A DNA stretch of 64,000 nt. It comes from Calamus simplicifolius. Taxonomy: Eukaryota; Streptophyta; Magnoliopsida; Arecales; Arecaceae. The number at the start of each line of letters is the position of its first letter. Position 1 is the stretch's first letter. Positions 9,402 to 19,812 of the stretch are shown here, in pieces. A program made the position numbers and the translations under genes. Where the stretch lies: contig UESW01003900.1 in assembly GCA_900491605.1 (NCBI GenBank), forward strand, positions 981,147 through 1,045,146, given 5' to 3'. Under the pieces are notes generated by a model. That model was given only the letters and a program-made list of their open reading frames with translations, ran no database searches and was not told the origin of the DNA.

Positions 9402-12303
9402 ATGATGAGATCCAGCAACATGGTTTCAGAAATAACCACTGAGGAATTGGGAAGACTCCGCTAGAAATATGGCATCCCCTTGGATATCGTTCTGCGACTG
9501 CCAGGGCCCAAGCGCAAGGTTTCGCAGGAGCTAGAGCATGGGGTCTTTCTTTATGAAGATAGCCTGAAGGCAGACCTTCGGTTTCCTCTCCATCCCCTAG
9601 TGAAGGAGATCATGATGTTTTATAACATCTGTCCAACAATGGTGGCTCCTAACAACTGGCAGAGTATCATCGGGTTCATCTCAATGTGCAGTCGAGTTCA
9701 GGTAATAGCAACTCTGTCCCTGTTCCACGCTTGTTACCACCTGATGCCCGGAAGAAACTCGAAGTGGTCCTATATCGAACCTCGAAAGTCATTCAGGATG
9801 ATCGTGGATAAGCCATCATCCATAAAGGGATGGAAGGTCTTATTCTTTATCGCTGAAGGGAACATCGGTTCCGACTTTCCGCGGGAATGGGGAAACCCTG
9901 TTAGGGATATTGAGGCGCATTCGGCCTTATTGAAACAGGAGAAGGAGGACCTAGGGGTCCTCACCAGTGGTCGAACGTTCTCGGCTATTGTTTTACTATT
10001 GGAGGAGGCCCTTTACGATGCCGGGCTTAGCCCCATCGATAGGTAGGGGAAGCCCCTTCTCCTTTCTCTATTTTTCCTTTCTTTGGGGAAAATATACCCA
10101 GGTTTGACTGGTTGCTTCCCATGTCTGCAGCCAAGAAATATGAGATGGTAGGCCGCATACAGAGGGAGTTGGGCAAGTGCCCAAGAGAGACCAGTAGCGC
10201 AGAGAGGTGCAAGACCGAGAAGAAAGTCCATCTTTCTGAAGAGCGCTCACCAGAGGTTGGGCGAGTCAAAGCCAGCCTGTGCTCCTCACCGCTGAAGAAA
10301 GGGGACGTGGGAGCGTCAGTGATGGAAGAAGGCTTCTCTCCGTTGGGGGAGGAGGCAGTAGCCACGATGGGGGAGCACAGAGCGGAGGAGGACTCAGAGA
10401 GGGTCATCGAGATCCCCTGTCCTCTGGTGGTGGAGATAGCGGATAGCCCGGAGGAGGCTCCGTTAGAAGTTTAGGGTGAGCCTGTTGTTGAAGGGCCTCC
10501 CTCGGATGGGTTAGAGGGTGATGACATTGGGTTAAAGGCAATGGATGTTCGGGAGGTGTTTCCTGCCAGAGGGGTTCCTCTTGAGGAGGCTAGAGGTGCT
10601 GGTGAACAAGTCGAGGCTTCGGTGGAGTCCGCGTGGGAGGAGCAGGCACCAGCGATTGAAGAGGGGCCTTTGGGTGGACAAGACGATGACCCTCTAGCTG
10701 AAGTTTCCCCTATCGAAGCCTTGGGAAGATTGAGGCCGAGGCTGGCCGAGGTATCTGATGAAATGCAGGCCAGGCTTTTGCTGGAGGAGGCTAGAAGATT
10801 GAAGGCTCCTCAGTCTAAGATTGTTCGGGCTGGTTCCTCGGACGGGCTGCCTGGTGGTCTGGGCTTGGCTATCGAGGAGGCATTTTCTGTCTTGATAAAG
10901 TCAGCATTTCATCCAAGCGCTGGTCCCTCGATGGACGAGTTCATGGACCTAGACCTTATCGATGCCGCGTTTGGTCAGCGGAACATAGCGAAGGACGTTC
11001 ACCTTCTCCCCGATATCGATAACTCCATCCTAATGGGGTTAGCTAGGTCCTACACCTCCCGGGTGAGTTGCTATTCCGAAGTATCAGGTGTTTTCTGGCG
11101 AACTTGATCGCGCTTCCTTACTTGTTTTTTGTTTCGCAGAGTGCTCTGATCAATAGGGCTCTGTGTTGGCGCTTGAGCCTGGCGCCAGGGGCCAGCATTC
11201 AGGCCAAGAGAGTCAGCTCCAAGCTTCGACTGCGAGTAGCAGCGTCTGACAAATTTGAGCAGGTCCTGGACATTGTCAATAAGAAGTTGGAGATGGTGAG
11301 GGGATTGCATCAGGTCGTCCTCAACGACGCATCCAGATTAAAGCTCGAAGTTAAGGGACTGCGCGGGCTCTAGGCGGGGTATGATGAGGCATGCTCGAAG
11401 CTATCGCAAATCGAATCTCGACATGCTGGAGAAATAGAATACGCCAAGAAATAGTTCGATGAAAGTCGAGACAGACTAAGGCGAGAGGCTGCCGAGGAGA
11501 AGAATCGCCTAAACACGATGCTCGGTGAGTCGGAGGAGAAGGTTCGAAATCTCAATCAATGCATCGTAGCCAAGGATGATAGGATTAAATGGCACCAGGA
11601 GAGGTTAACCCAACTTGATTGTAAGCTTTCCCATGCCTGGGAAGAAGCTGATAATAGGCAATCGAGGATTGATGACCTCAAGGGCAGAATCGAGCAGGTT
11701 AAAGCTGATAAATTGAGGGACCTTGGTGAGGTCAAGGAGTTGACCGAGAAGTTAGCCAGGCAGGAGGAGGAGGTACGGTACTGTCTTTTAAACTTCTCCC
11801 ATTAACTCGCTGTTGCATCGGCTAATCCTGCATTTGCAAATGAAGAGGGCAAAATTAGAGGACCGAAACTAACTAAAGATCCTGCAAGAGGAACTATCGT
11901 CGAGTAAAGAGAGGAGCTTAGAGCTCGAAAGGTAGGTCACTGAGATCGAGGAGCAAATGGGCTTGCTTCGGGGCATAGAGGATGCGACCTGCATCGAGGC
12001 TTTCTAGCTCGGCGAGGAAGAGACCCAAACTAAGATAGCCTGGGAGCATCCGGAGTGGGACCTCTCTTTTCTGGATGTTGAGGCTTGTGAGGCCTGTACC
12101 TTGGGGGCTGAAGAAGATGAATATGACAATGTTTCAGACGTCGACCTAGATGCTATCTTGGGTTCAAGTGAGGCTACAACTTCCGAGGGACACTTCAAGC
12201 CTACCGTCGAAGGAACGATGACTTTTGAAGTGGGCGAAGTGAGCCGAGCCTCTTCGAGTGTTGTTGAGGGCACTCCTGGAACTGATCCAGCTCCTGATCC
12301 TTG
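9402..12303 (+). pseudogene. Tat-1 antisense accessory gene (Transposase_28-like), 4 exons
   Basis: Lies on plus, opposite to gag-pol. Exon 1 (9402-10042) encodes the domain annotated in plants as putative gypsy-type transposon (Transposase_28): GVFLYEDSLKADLRFPLHPL, NICPTMVAPNNWQSIIGF, SSIKGWKVLFFIAEG. Frame-consistent GT-AG introns are 10043-10101 (short, 59 nt), 11063-11139 (CGG/GTGAGT to TTTCGCAG) and 11773-11845. Exon 2 is acidic; exons 3 and 4 form a long heptad-rich coiled coil followed by an acidic tail ending at the TGA 12301-12303. Stops at 9462, 10472, 11371, 11452 and 11870 plus later ones show it is dead. The start is chosen by alignment with the Tat-2 copy. The protein's role in the element is unknown. 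Confidence 0.72.
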
Positions 12304-15115
12304 AGGATCATTCGTGTGCTTTTGTTTTTCAGATATGTAATTCGGTCAAAATTTTCAATGAATGGGTCTTTTGTCTTCACCTGCTTAATCGCCTCTTTTG
12401 GCTGATCTTCTACCCCAAGTTTTCTTATGGCTGCAAATGAATTATGACTCATTTGCTATCTTGGGCTGGTTGGCTCAGATTTAAGCAAATATTTCGGTCG
12501 AGGCCGAGGTATCGGGATAGCTTAGTTTATCCGAAGCAAAGAAATCGGCACGCTTTGACCGAGGTAAAGGAAACTTCGCAAGTTCCAGCTGGGATGCAAT
12601 GTACCGTGCGGTTTGGCCAAAGTATAAAGAGTGCTTCATTGTTGTTGAGGTGTTGGAAGCTATCTCAGTCCGAATCAAAGCAAAAGATAATGTTCAATCA
12701 TGCTGTACTGAAGAGATACTTCGGTTTATTCCGATGTATAGAGGCAATTTTGGCCTTAAGCGGGAGCATAGGGCAACGTCTCGGTTTATGTCGAGACATA
12801 ACGGGCAGTTGGGCCAGAGCGGAGGATATCAAGGCGCCTTTATTGAAGAGTACTTGGCTTCTATGCCCTTTTATTATTCTGCCAGCGTATTGTCCTTTCC
12901 AAGGCGAGCTGATCTTCTTTTTGCCGAAATGGATAATACGGCACTGTAACTTGAAAAAGGTTGCCTCTGTATTTTCTGGGGTCGTTTATCCCGTCGATCT
13001 TTTCCAAGGTACGACATAGACACTGACTTGCCATTGGAGGGCATCATTTTTGCTGGGCGATTTCCCAGGCCTGCCCATATCTCAAAGATCAGCAGGCGAT
13101 CCCCTGCATTTAAGGCTCTCGATTCGAGATTAGGGGAAAATCTTTTGGCGTGCGTCATAGCTCGGGCGACGCGTTTGGCATGCATTGAAGAGTGCTCTTT
13201 TCATCTTTGGAGGTCACGTGGCCATGTGGGTAGGGCATTTTGAATTTTGGGGCTTTCTGCTTTAATAGCTGCTCCCGGTTCGTTTGCTTATAAAAACGGG
13301 AGGAGAGGGCCGTTTTAGGCCATCCTCCAAAGTTTTCTTCTCCATGAGTTGTGAGAGTTTTCATAATGCCCGTGTCTCTTGGGCTGAGAGTGGGGGGATT
13401 GAGTTTTTCTTTTGCAAGTCATCTTCCCCCAGATAGCTGGTGTGATGAAGGAGTCGCTGAAGAGCAACTCATCCTCCAGAGAGGAGTTTCGGAGATCATA
13501 TGGAGAGCTCACAGGAGGTCCACAGGGATCACATGGAGAGCGCACATACGCGCTTCCTGTGTGTCCTTTGTGGTTTGCTACGGGGGTCGCAGGGTAGAAC
13601 GTGCACATGTACCCCTGTAGCATGCGCGGACTTTTCCTTCTCCCTCGGGCTGGATGTTTAGCCCCTCCGCGCGGGGAATCCTTTGAGGGGGGAGATGGTG
13701 TGTTGTCAGCTAGTACATTGCCTTTTGACTTTGGCGGTGACTAGTAGACTAACACCCGGCCTGGTGCAAGGATCAATAGGTCTTTTGACCTGGTTGTGAT
13801 CCTCCAACATATCCGTCCGAGGGATCGGTGGATGGGTTGCCTTGCTCAATAGGGCACATCCACTCATTATGATTTCTCTGATATCTTAGGTCGGACGTTG
13901 AGATTTCATTATTAACCGAAGCTGGTCGTAACAGTCAGGCCAAGCCATTTGTTCGTCTTTATTTCTTGTGCTATGATGCACTTGTAATGCCTCTTTGGAG
14001 GTTGTAATCCCTTTCATTGGTAAAGAAATAAGGAAGCTTTTATTCTTTCTTCTTTTAGCACCTGCTTCTTTTTCGATGTGATTGTGCTTGAGAGTTACTA
14101 CTCCCATATCATGTTTTTGGGTCATGGCATATTTCGGCAGCGTTCTTGCTACTTTGTTTTGCTTAGACCAATGTTCGGTCCTCAGTGAAGGAAAGCGTTT
14201 GTCCTTGTTTGGGTCAGAGGTGGACCTGGGCGGTCCCGGGGGCTCATGCGGCAAGCATGATCCTATCTGTAGAACGAAGCAGGTATTTCTTCGAAAAGGG
14301 ATAGCTCGTATGTCTTTTCGGTTGAGTAGAAGGAGGTTGCTTACTTCTGCCGAAGTATCATAGGACGTCTTAGTTGCGTCAGAGAGTTTGAGAGATTACT
14401 TGTCTAGACCAGAGCTTTAGATAACTTTTTAAGAGTATGCCATTTGATTCAGCCGAGGTTTCAGATAATCACTCAGTTGTAGCCGAGGCTTCGGAATATC
14501 ACTCGGTTGTTGTCAAGGCTTCAGAATATCGCTCGGTTGTTGCCGAGGCTTCAGAATATTGCTTGGTTGTTGCCAAGAATTCAGAATATCGCTTGGTCGT
14601 GGCCAAGGATTTTTGATAATTTACTTGGTCCTTACCCAACTGTGGATTCAGGTGCGGACGACCAAAGAGGATGTGGGCTACCCGAGCGATGGAGGGGGCA
14701 CCTGAAGCCTATAAATCGGCCACTCTCAGAGAGGGCGAGCTATGTTGCTCAAGTGTTGGCCACTGGTACATTCTTTCCTTCGCGTTTTTTTGAGGATGCC
14801 TGATTCGAGGAAGTCTAGCAGATTTTCGAGGATATTTACTTCAAAAATGACCCGGCAGATCGGAGGGAGTCTAGTCCCGAGAAGAGAGCTCCTTGAGCGT
14901 CTCAACGTTATTAATGATCCTCTTCAATGAGAGGCGGGACTCTTCATTTCCCGCGAGCGCCCACTGAGGTGGTGATGCGTGGTGTTTTTCCACGGGCTGA
15001 GATTAATGGCTCGAACGATCAAAACATTCACCAGGAGTGGTTTAAATACGGATGAGAAGGATGCCTCTGTTAGTCATCTCTTCAGCCGATCTCCCAAGGA
15101 TTCTTGGGTTCTGAG
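12304..15115. other. Tat-1 non-coding 3' region
   Basis: No protein with recognisable domains. GC-rich, with many short frames open in several directions that look like by-products of base composition. TATA-like boxes on plus are seen near 13289 (CTTATAAAAACGG), 14712 (CCTATAAATCGG) and 15041 (TTTAAATACGG). Short tandem repeats occupy 14450-14625. The element's 3' region is expected to be non-coding and variable. Confidence 0.5.
14450..14625. repeat. 30-bp tandem repeat, about 6 units
   Basis: Unit close to GCCGAGGCTTCAGAATATCG plus CTCGGTTGTT, repeated about six times with point changes. 30 bp is a multiple of three, so plus frames stay open across it, but no start or domain supports coding. 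Confidence 0.75.
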
Positions 15116-15426
15116 ATGGTGTCTGGAGGTGAGGGGCGATCAACTGTAGCGCCGAGCAGCGGCGCTAATAGCCGTGAGGGGTCCCAGGGGAGCCGTGTTA
15201 TGGTGACCATCGACGGGGAGGCCCTGGCATCAATGTTTGTGGATCACGAGTGGCTTCAAAAGGCGGCTGAACAATATTTGGTTGTTTCTATGAGGGAAGT
15301 CGAGCTCCTTCACCGTGCCAACGACCGGCTGGAGGGGGAAGTAGCATCCCTTCGATGAAAGGTCGTCGAGTCAGCTCGGCATGGGGAGGGTTCGACGGCT
15401 TCCGGAGAAGATGATAAGGCCCAGTG
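15116..15426 (+). pseudogene. Tat-1 second antisense small ORF
   Basis: ATG at 15116 follows a TATA-like TTTAAATA about 75 bases upstream. It reads about 80 codons to a TGA at 15356-15358, then in frame to a second stop at 15424-15426. The N-terminus is Ser/Gly-rich; the C-terminal half is charged and heptad-like (WLQKAAEQYLVVSMREVELL), so it may form a coiled coil. Short coiled-coil accessory ORFs occur in Tat elements; no function is known. The duplication breakpoint (15409) lies at its 3' end. Confidence 0.4.
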
Positions 15427-15647
15427 AGGGCTCATGTATCTTTTTCTTTCTTTTTCTCCCTTTTTGTGATGAATAAAAAAGAGGATTTCTGCAACTTTCG
15501 TGTCCGCCGTTATTTCCAAATGTTTGTTCTTATCATTCGGCCTTGGCCAAGATTTTTAATAAGTGACGCTCTTTGGTTCTGGCCGAGGCTTTTAATAAGA
15601 AATAGAGATGCACTTTGGCTTTGGCCGAGGCTTTTATTCTTTGGAAT

Positions 15648-15968
15648 CGGCCAGGGCTTGTAAGTTGCCCGAACCTTGGACAAGGTTTCTTCATCATTCG
15701 GTCCGATCGGGGCTTGTATCCTGCCCGAATTTGAACGACGTTTTGGAGACCACTTGGTTAGGCCAGGGCTTGTAAGCTGCCCGAATCTGAACGAAGTTTT
15801 GGAGACCATTTGGTTCGGCCGGAGCTTGTAAGCTACCCATATTCGAACGAAGTATTGGAGACCATTTGGTCCGGTCGGGGCTTGTAAGCTGCCCGAATCC
15901 AAACAAAGTTTTGGAGACCACTTGGTCCGGCCGGGGCTTGTAAGCTGCTCGAATCCGAACAAAGTTTC
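15648..15968. repeat. 56-bp tandem repeat, about 6 units
   Basis: Unit begins GGCCGGGGCTTGTAAGCTGC and includes GTTTTGGAGACCACTTGGTC. Units differ at several positions. Both strands have long stop-free frames here because of the repeat; no coding function is claimed. It also occurs in the right duplicate (about 34650-34970). Confidence 0.85.
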
Positions 15969-15980
15969 TTGATATTTTAC

Positions 15981-16450
15981 TTGGCTCTGCCAAGGTACAG
16001 AGATTTGATTCAAGGCTCGGCCCTGCCGAGGTTTGGAGATTTAACTCGAGACTCGGCCCTGCCGAGGTACGGAGATTTGGCTCAAGGCTCGGCCCTGCTG
16101 AGGTACGGAGATTTGATTCGAGGCTCGGCCCTGCCGAGGTTCGGAGATTTGACTCAAGGCTCGGTCATGCCGAGGTACGGAGATTTGATTAGAGGCCAGG
16201 CCATGCCGAGGTTCGGAGATTTAACCTGAGGCTCGGCCCTGCCGAGGTACGGAGATTTAACTTGAGGCTTGGCCCTGCCGAGGTTCGGAGATTTGACTCA
16301 AGGCTCGGCCCTACCGAGGTATGGAGATTTGATTCGAGGATCGACCCTGCCGAGGTTCGGAGATTTGACCCAAGGCTCGGCCCTGCCGAGATACGGAGAT
16401 TTGATTCGAGGCTCGGCCCTGCCGAGGTTTGGAGATTTGGCTCAAGAAAT
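15981..16450. repeat. 36-bp tandem repeat, 13 units, alternating subtypes
   Basis: Unit GCTCGGCCCTGCCGAGGTAC followed by GGAGATTTGATTCGAG. Units alternate between a GGTTCGGAG...GACTCAAG type and a GGTACGGAG...GATTCGAG type, so the true period is largely 72 bp. As 36 is a multiple of three, plus frames read 12-residue repeats (LPRFGDLTQGSA / LPRYGDLIRGSA). The CTCGGC/GCCGAG half-sites make each unit able to form a small hairpin. Confidence 0.88.
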
Positions 16451-16596
16451 AGCTCGGTTGTGCCATGAATGGATGCGTAAGCGACATCTGTTTTCTATTA
16501 CGACCTTTCAGAAAAAACGACCGTAGCGGTCGTGCCGCAAAGAATAGAAACAAGATGCCAAAGATGTAAATAGGGCAAGTCTATAGAGAGCGTACT

Positions 16597-17643
16597 CTAT
16601 TGGTGATATATGCGGAGGTTGTACGAACTCCACGTCCGGGGAACGAATTTCCCATCCAAATCTTGGAGCTTGTAGGTGCCGGGTCCGACGACTTCTGCCA
16701 CTTGATAAGGGCCTTCCCAATTTGGAGATAGTTTTCTTTGCTCCAGCAGTTTGAAAATGGACGCTTTTCGGAGGACGACGTCACGGGGCGAGATGGATTT
16801 TCTTTTGACTCTGGAGGCATGGTAACGAGCCACTCTTTGCTGGTATGCAGCTACTCTAATTCGAGCTTTCTCTCTGATCTCTTCTACCAGGTCGAGATTG
16901 GTGCGAAGTTGCTCATCGTTAGCTTCCTCTAAGTAGCTCTCCACTCGTGGGGAAGGGAGTCCTACCTCCACAGGGATGATGGCTTCCGTGCCAAAGGCCA
17001 TCCAAAATGTGGTCTCAATAGTCGGGATTCTTTGGGTAGTGCGGTAAGCCCATAGGACGTGATGAAGTTCATCCGCCCTTCTGCCTCGGGCTTTGGCGAG
17101 CCGAACTTTGATCCCTTGAAGCAAGGTCCGATTAGATACTTTGGCTTCTCCATTGGCTTGTGGATGCCCCACCGATGTAAGGCGGTGGCATATCCCATGT
17201 TCCTCGCAGAAACCTCGGAACTTTGGGTTATCAAACTGCCTACCATTGTCAGTAATGATCGTATGCGGAAGGCCGAAGCGGCAAATAATGGATCTCCACA
17301 CAAAGTCCCTGGCCCGAGATTTGGTTATTTGGGCAACTGCCTCAGCCTCCACCAACTTGGTGAAGTAGTCGATGGCGACAAACAAAAATTTTCTCTATCC
17401 AATGGCAAGGGGGAAAGGGCCAAGAATATCCATCCCCCACTTAGCAAAGGGCCAAGCAGAGGAAATAGGGACTAAACTGATGGAGGGGAGCCTCTGGATG
17501 TTGGAGTGTCTCTGACATGAGTCACAAGCTCGGACGAGATCATCAGCATCCTTTTGCATAGTGGGCCAATAGTACCCCTGACGTAGCATCTTGTGGCATA
17601 GAGATCGACTCCCTAGATGGTTGCCACAAATTCCTTCATGTAC
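16597..17643 (-). pseudogene. Tat-1 integrase (interrupted at its N-terminus)
   Basis: From right to left: HHCC zinc finger (HEGICGNHLG ... CDSCQRHSN, about 17643-17500), a TAG at 17392-17394 replacing a Gln codon, then 262 open codons with the DDE core (AIDYFTKLVEAEA, IITDNGRQF, GHPQANGEAKV supplying D, D and E), and a Tat-type C-terminal domain ending NWEGPYQVAEVVGPGTYKLQ. The enzyme would join element cDNA to the genome. SIRE-1 inserted just before the first His of the zinc finger; upstream codons are at 38141 onward. The same TAG is in the right duplicate, so it predates the duplication. Confidence 0.88.
17639..17643. other. SIRE-1 target-site duplication TGTAC (left copy)
   Basis: TGTAC directly precedes the LTR start TGTTGG. 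The same five bases flank the solo LTR at 36636-36640 and 38136-38140, proving that both SIRE LTRs trace to one insertion. Confidence 0.85.
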
Positions 17644-19141
17644 TGTTGGCCCAGATGGCAACCCAAGAGGGGGGGGGGGGTGAATTGGGTTCTTTAAAAA
17701 TTTAAACCTTTTGAAAACTTATCTGCTTTAAGTTAAACGAATTTAATAGCAATGCAAATATAAAGCACAAATAAGTAGATAAAGATAGAGATAATGAATG
17801 CACGACAAACACAAGGATTTTATAGCGGTTCAGTGTATCCAACACCTACGTCCACTCCCAAGATTCACTTGGGTCCACACTATAATCAACTAGATTACAG
17901 CCGAGTTGTTTTACAAGAGCACAACTCCCAACTTGTTGTTTTCCTCCAGGATCACAACGAACCCAGCCAGTTTTCCGGGCTCACCAGCACAAAACCCTAA
18001 ACTCAAGCTATTCTAGCTCGACCCGAGGTTAACAACCTCCACTAGTTCAATCCCCTTGATAGAACTAGCACAAATAAATATAAGAATGTTTTACAATGAT
18101 TCACAGCTCCTTAGTTGAACAAATATTCAAAATAAAGTAAACAAGTTTAGAAAAGCCTGTTTGGAGATGATTGAATTTGAGCTTTTCTTCTTTTCTTCTT
18201 TTCCTCTTCTTCCTTTGGAATGATGAATAAAGCCTCAGCTTTAATCCCTCACAGTCGTTGCAGTTGAGAATATTGGAAATGGAAGAAACTGAGCTTTTTC
18301 TTCAATTTGGGAAATCCACCGATTTTTGATTTGGGGTGCCTTGGATTCCTCTTTGAGCTTTTAGAAGTGGAAGGATTTGAGTTTGAAGGCTTTTCTCTTG
18401 AGATTTAGGCTCAGGCTTTCTTGGATTTTTGATTTGAAATTTTTTCTATTTTTCCATCTTCTTTTTTCAAACGGGTGTTTTCCCCTTTTTATAGATTTTC
18501 TTCAATCCATTTTTGGGATGAAACTAGCTGTTGAGTGTACCTGTAGATAAAATATATCTGTTAGAAATTAGGTAAAAAGGAAATATTACTGTTAGAGCTG
18601 ATCTGGCAATTTAAATTTTCGTTCTAGTCAGGTTGGAGTCGGCTCCAACTTTTCAGGTGTCGGCTCCAGGTCGTTTTTCCAAAAATAGAAATTTCCGAGT
18701 TCATTGAGGAGTCGGCTCCAAAAAAGTAAGTGTCGGCTCGCCATCGCCAGGTGCCGGCTCCCAAAAACTATAGGTGTCGGCTCTAGGATGCTCAAAAATT
18801 CAACGTTCTGTTCCCGCATCGGAGTCGGCTCCAGACACTATAAGTGTCAACTCCGAAACTCTGGGTGTCGGCTTCGAAACTCTGGGTGTTGGCTCCAGAC
18901 CGTATCAAAAATCAGAACAAAATTTGAATGGCCACGGGGTTGGCTCCAGGAATTCTAAGTGTCGACTCCAGGTTCTGAAACTTTGAAATTGATGTTTTGC
19001 AATGGATTCAAAACACGTTTCTTAATTCATTTAAATTGATCAAATAAATTTAACTCCTGAAACACTTCTCAAATCCATTAGTAATCAAATAAATATACTC
19101 AATTCCTTTATTAATCATCAAAATCAATAATTGGGTCAACA
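17644..19141 (-). repeat. SIRE-1 3' LTR (1498 bp)
   Basis: Bounded by TGTTGG and CAACA on plus (element ends TGTTG...CAACA). The minus-strand TATA box (TATAAAAA) is at 18486-18493, so U3 is about 650 bp (18494-19141) and R-U5 lies below. A G-run of about 11 near 17671-17680 lies close to the U5 end. Confidence 0.9.
18636..18970. promoter_or_regulatory. U3 array of GTCG(G/A)CTCC motifs in SIRE-1 LTR
   Basis: About ten copies of a 10-12-base motif (GAGTCGGCTCC, GTGTCGGCTCC, GTGTCGACTCC) at irregular 15-50-bp spacing, upstream of the TATA box. GTCGGC is the reverse complement of GCCGAC, the core of the plant DRE/CRT element bound by DREB/CBF factors. Function is inference. Confidence 0.6.
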
Positions 19142-19161
19142 ATCTCCCCCTTTTTGATGAT
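19142..19161 (-). promoter_or_regulatory. SIRE-1 polypurine tract
   Basis: On minus, AAAAAGGGGGAGAT lies immediately before the LTR start TGTTGACCC. This is the expected primer for plus-strand DNA synthesis. Confidence 0.85.
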
Positions 19162-19812
19162 TATAAAAATATTGAGTATATGCATAGTATTCTTAAATTC
19201 AAATTTTTAAGGAAATGACCTTCACAAGTGGGCTCCCCCTGAATGAGGTAACTCCCCCTATGAAGTTCAAATTATCAATTGTTCTTCCTTTGATACTTAA
19301 GATTTATGCAATTTCAAACAAACTTTAAACAAGTTATTCTTATTCATACTATTTCAATCACATATTAACCAATGCATATACGACATAACTTTCTCCCCCT
19401 TTTTTGTAATCAACAAAAAGAAAAAAAGCTAAGTCATAAGATAAAATTGATAGATCAAAATGTAATTTCATTGCATCAAAAGTATTACAAAATGGAACTA
19501 AACTTTGACATTACATTAAACTGCACACCATTATATCACAAACTTTCATTACATCAAGATTGTATTTCCATTACATCAGAATTCATTACATCATTATATG
19601 AAGATCAAAAATTAGTTCTAATAATCCTGGTTAAATGATCTACAATCTTTTGCATTCCTTCAGACTGAATCTTGACGTAGTCTTTTAGTCTTTCATTAAC
19701 AAAAGTACAAGCAGTGATAATTTTATCTTGTAACTCGGCATTGCACTTTGAATAAATTTCAGATCTCCACAAATGTCTTTGAGTTCTTCAAAAATGTTCT
19801 TCAAGTCACTAC
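19162..19812. other. SIRE-1 3' untranslated region
   Basis: AT-rich, no coding sequence. Contains several short poly-pyrimidine stretches on plus (CTCCCCCTTTTTT, GCTCCCCCTGAATGAGG, CTCCCCCTATG) that read as purine tracts on minus, as if extra polypurine tracts were present. Confidence 0.5.

Larger units (their letters stand above)
15409..17643 (-). repeat. Left copy of the duplicated Tat 3' block
   Basis: This block (accessory ORF end, 56-bp and 36-bp repeat arrays, integrase) recurs at 34409-36640 with a few percent divergence. It is the left end of a tandem duplication that also included SIRE-1. Confidence 0.85.

Noticed and set aside
12444..13243. Open frames in the Tat-1 3' region (for example 191 codons at 12444-13019)
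   Set aside because: No similarity to Tat-2 or known proteins, several overlapping alternatives, and base composition explains their length.
14450..16450. Possible CRISPR-like arrays (30-, 36- and 56-bp repeats)
   Set aside because: Units are directly contiguous with no unique spacers, in a plant retrotransposon.
15510..16526. Repeat proteins encoded on either strand of the 56-bp and 36-bp arrays
   Set aside because: Frames stay open because units lack stops; no consistent start and no conservation beyond the repeat. I kept it only as a finding about the array.
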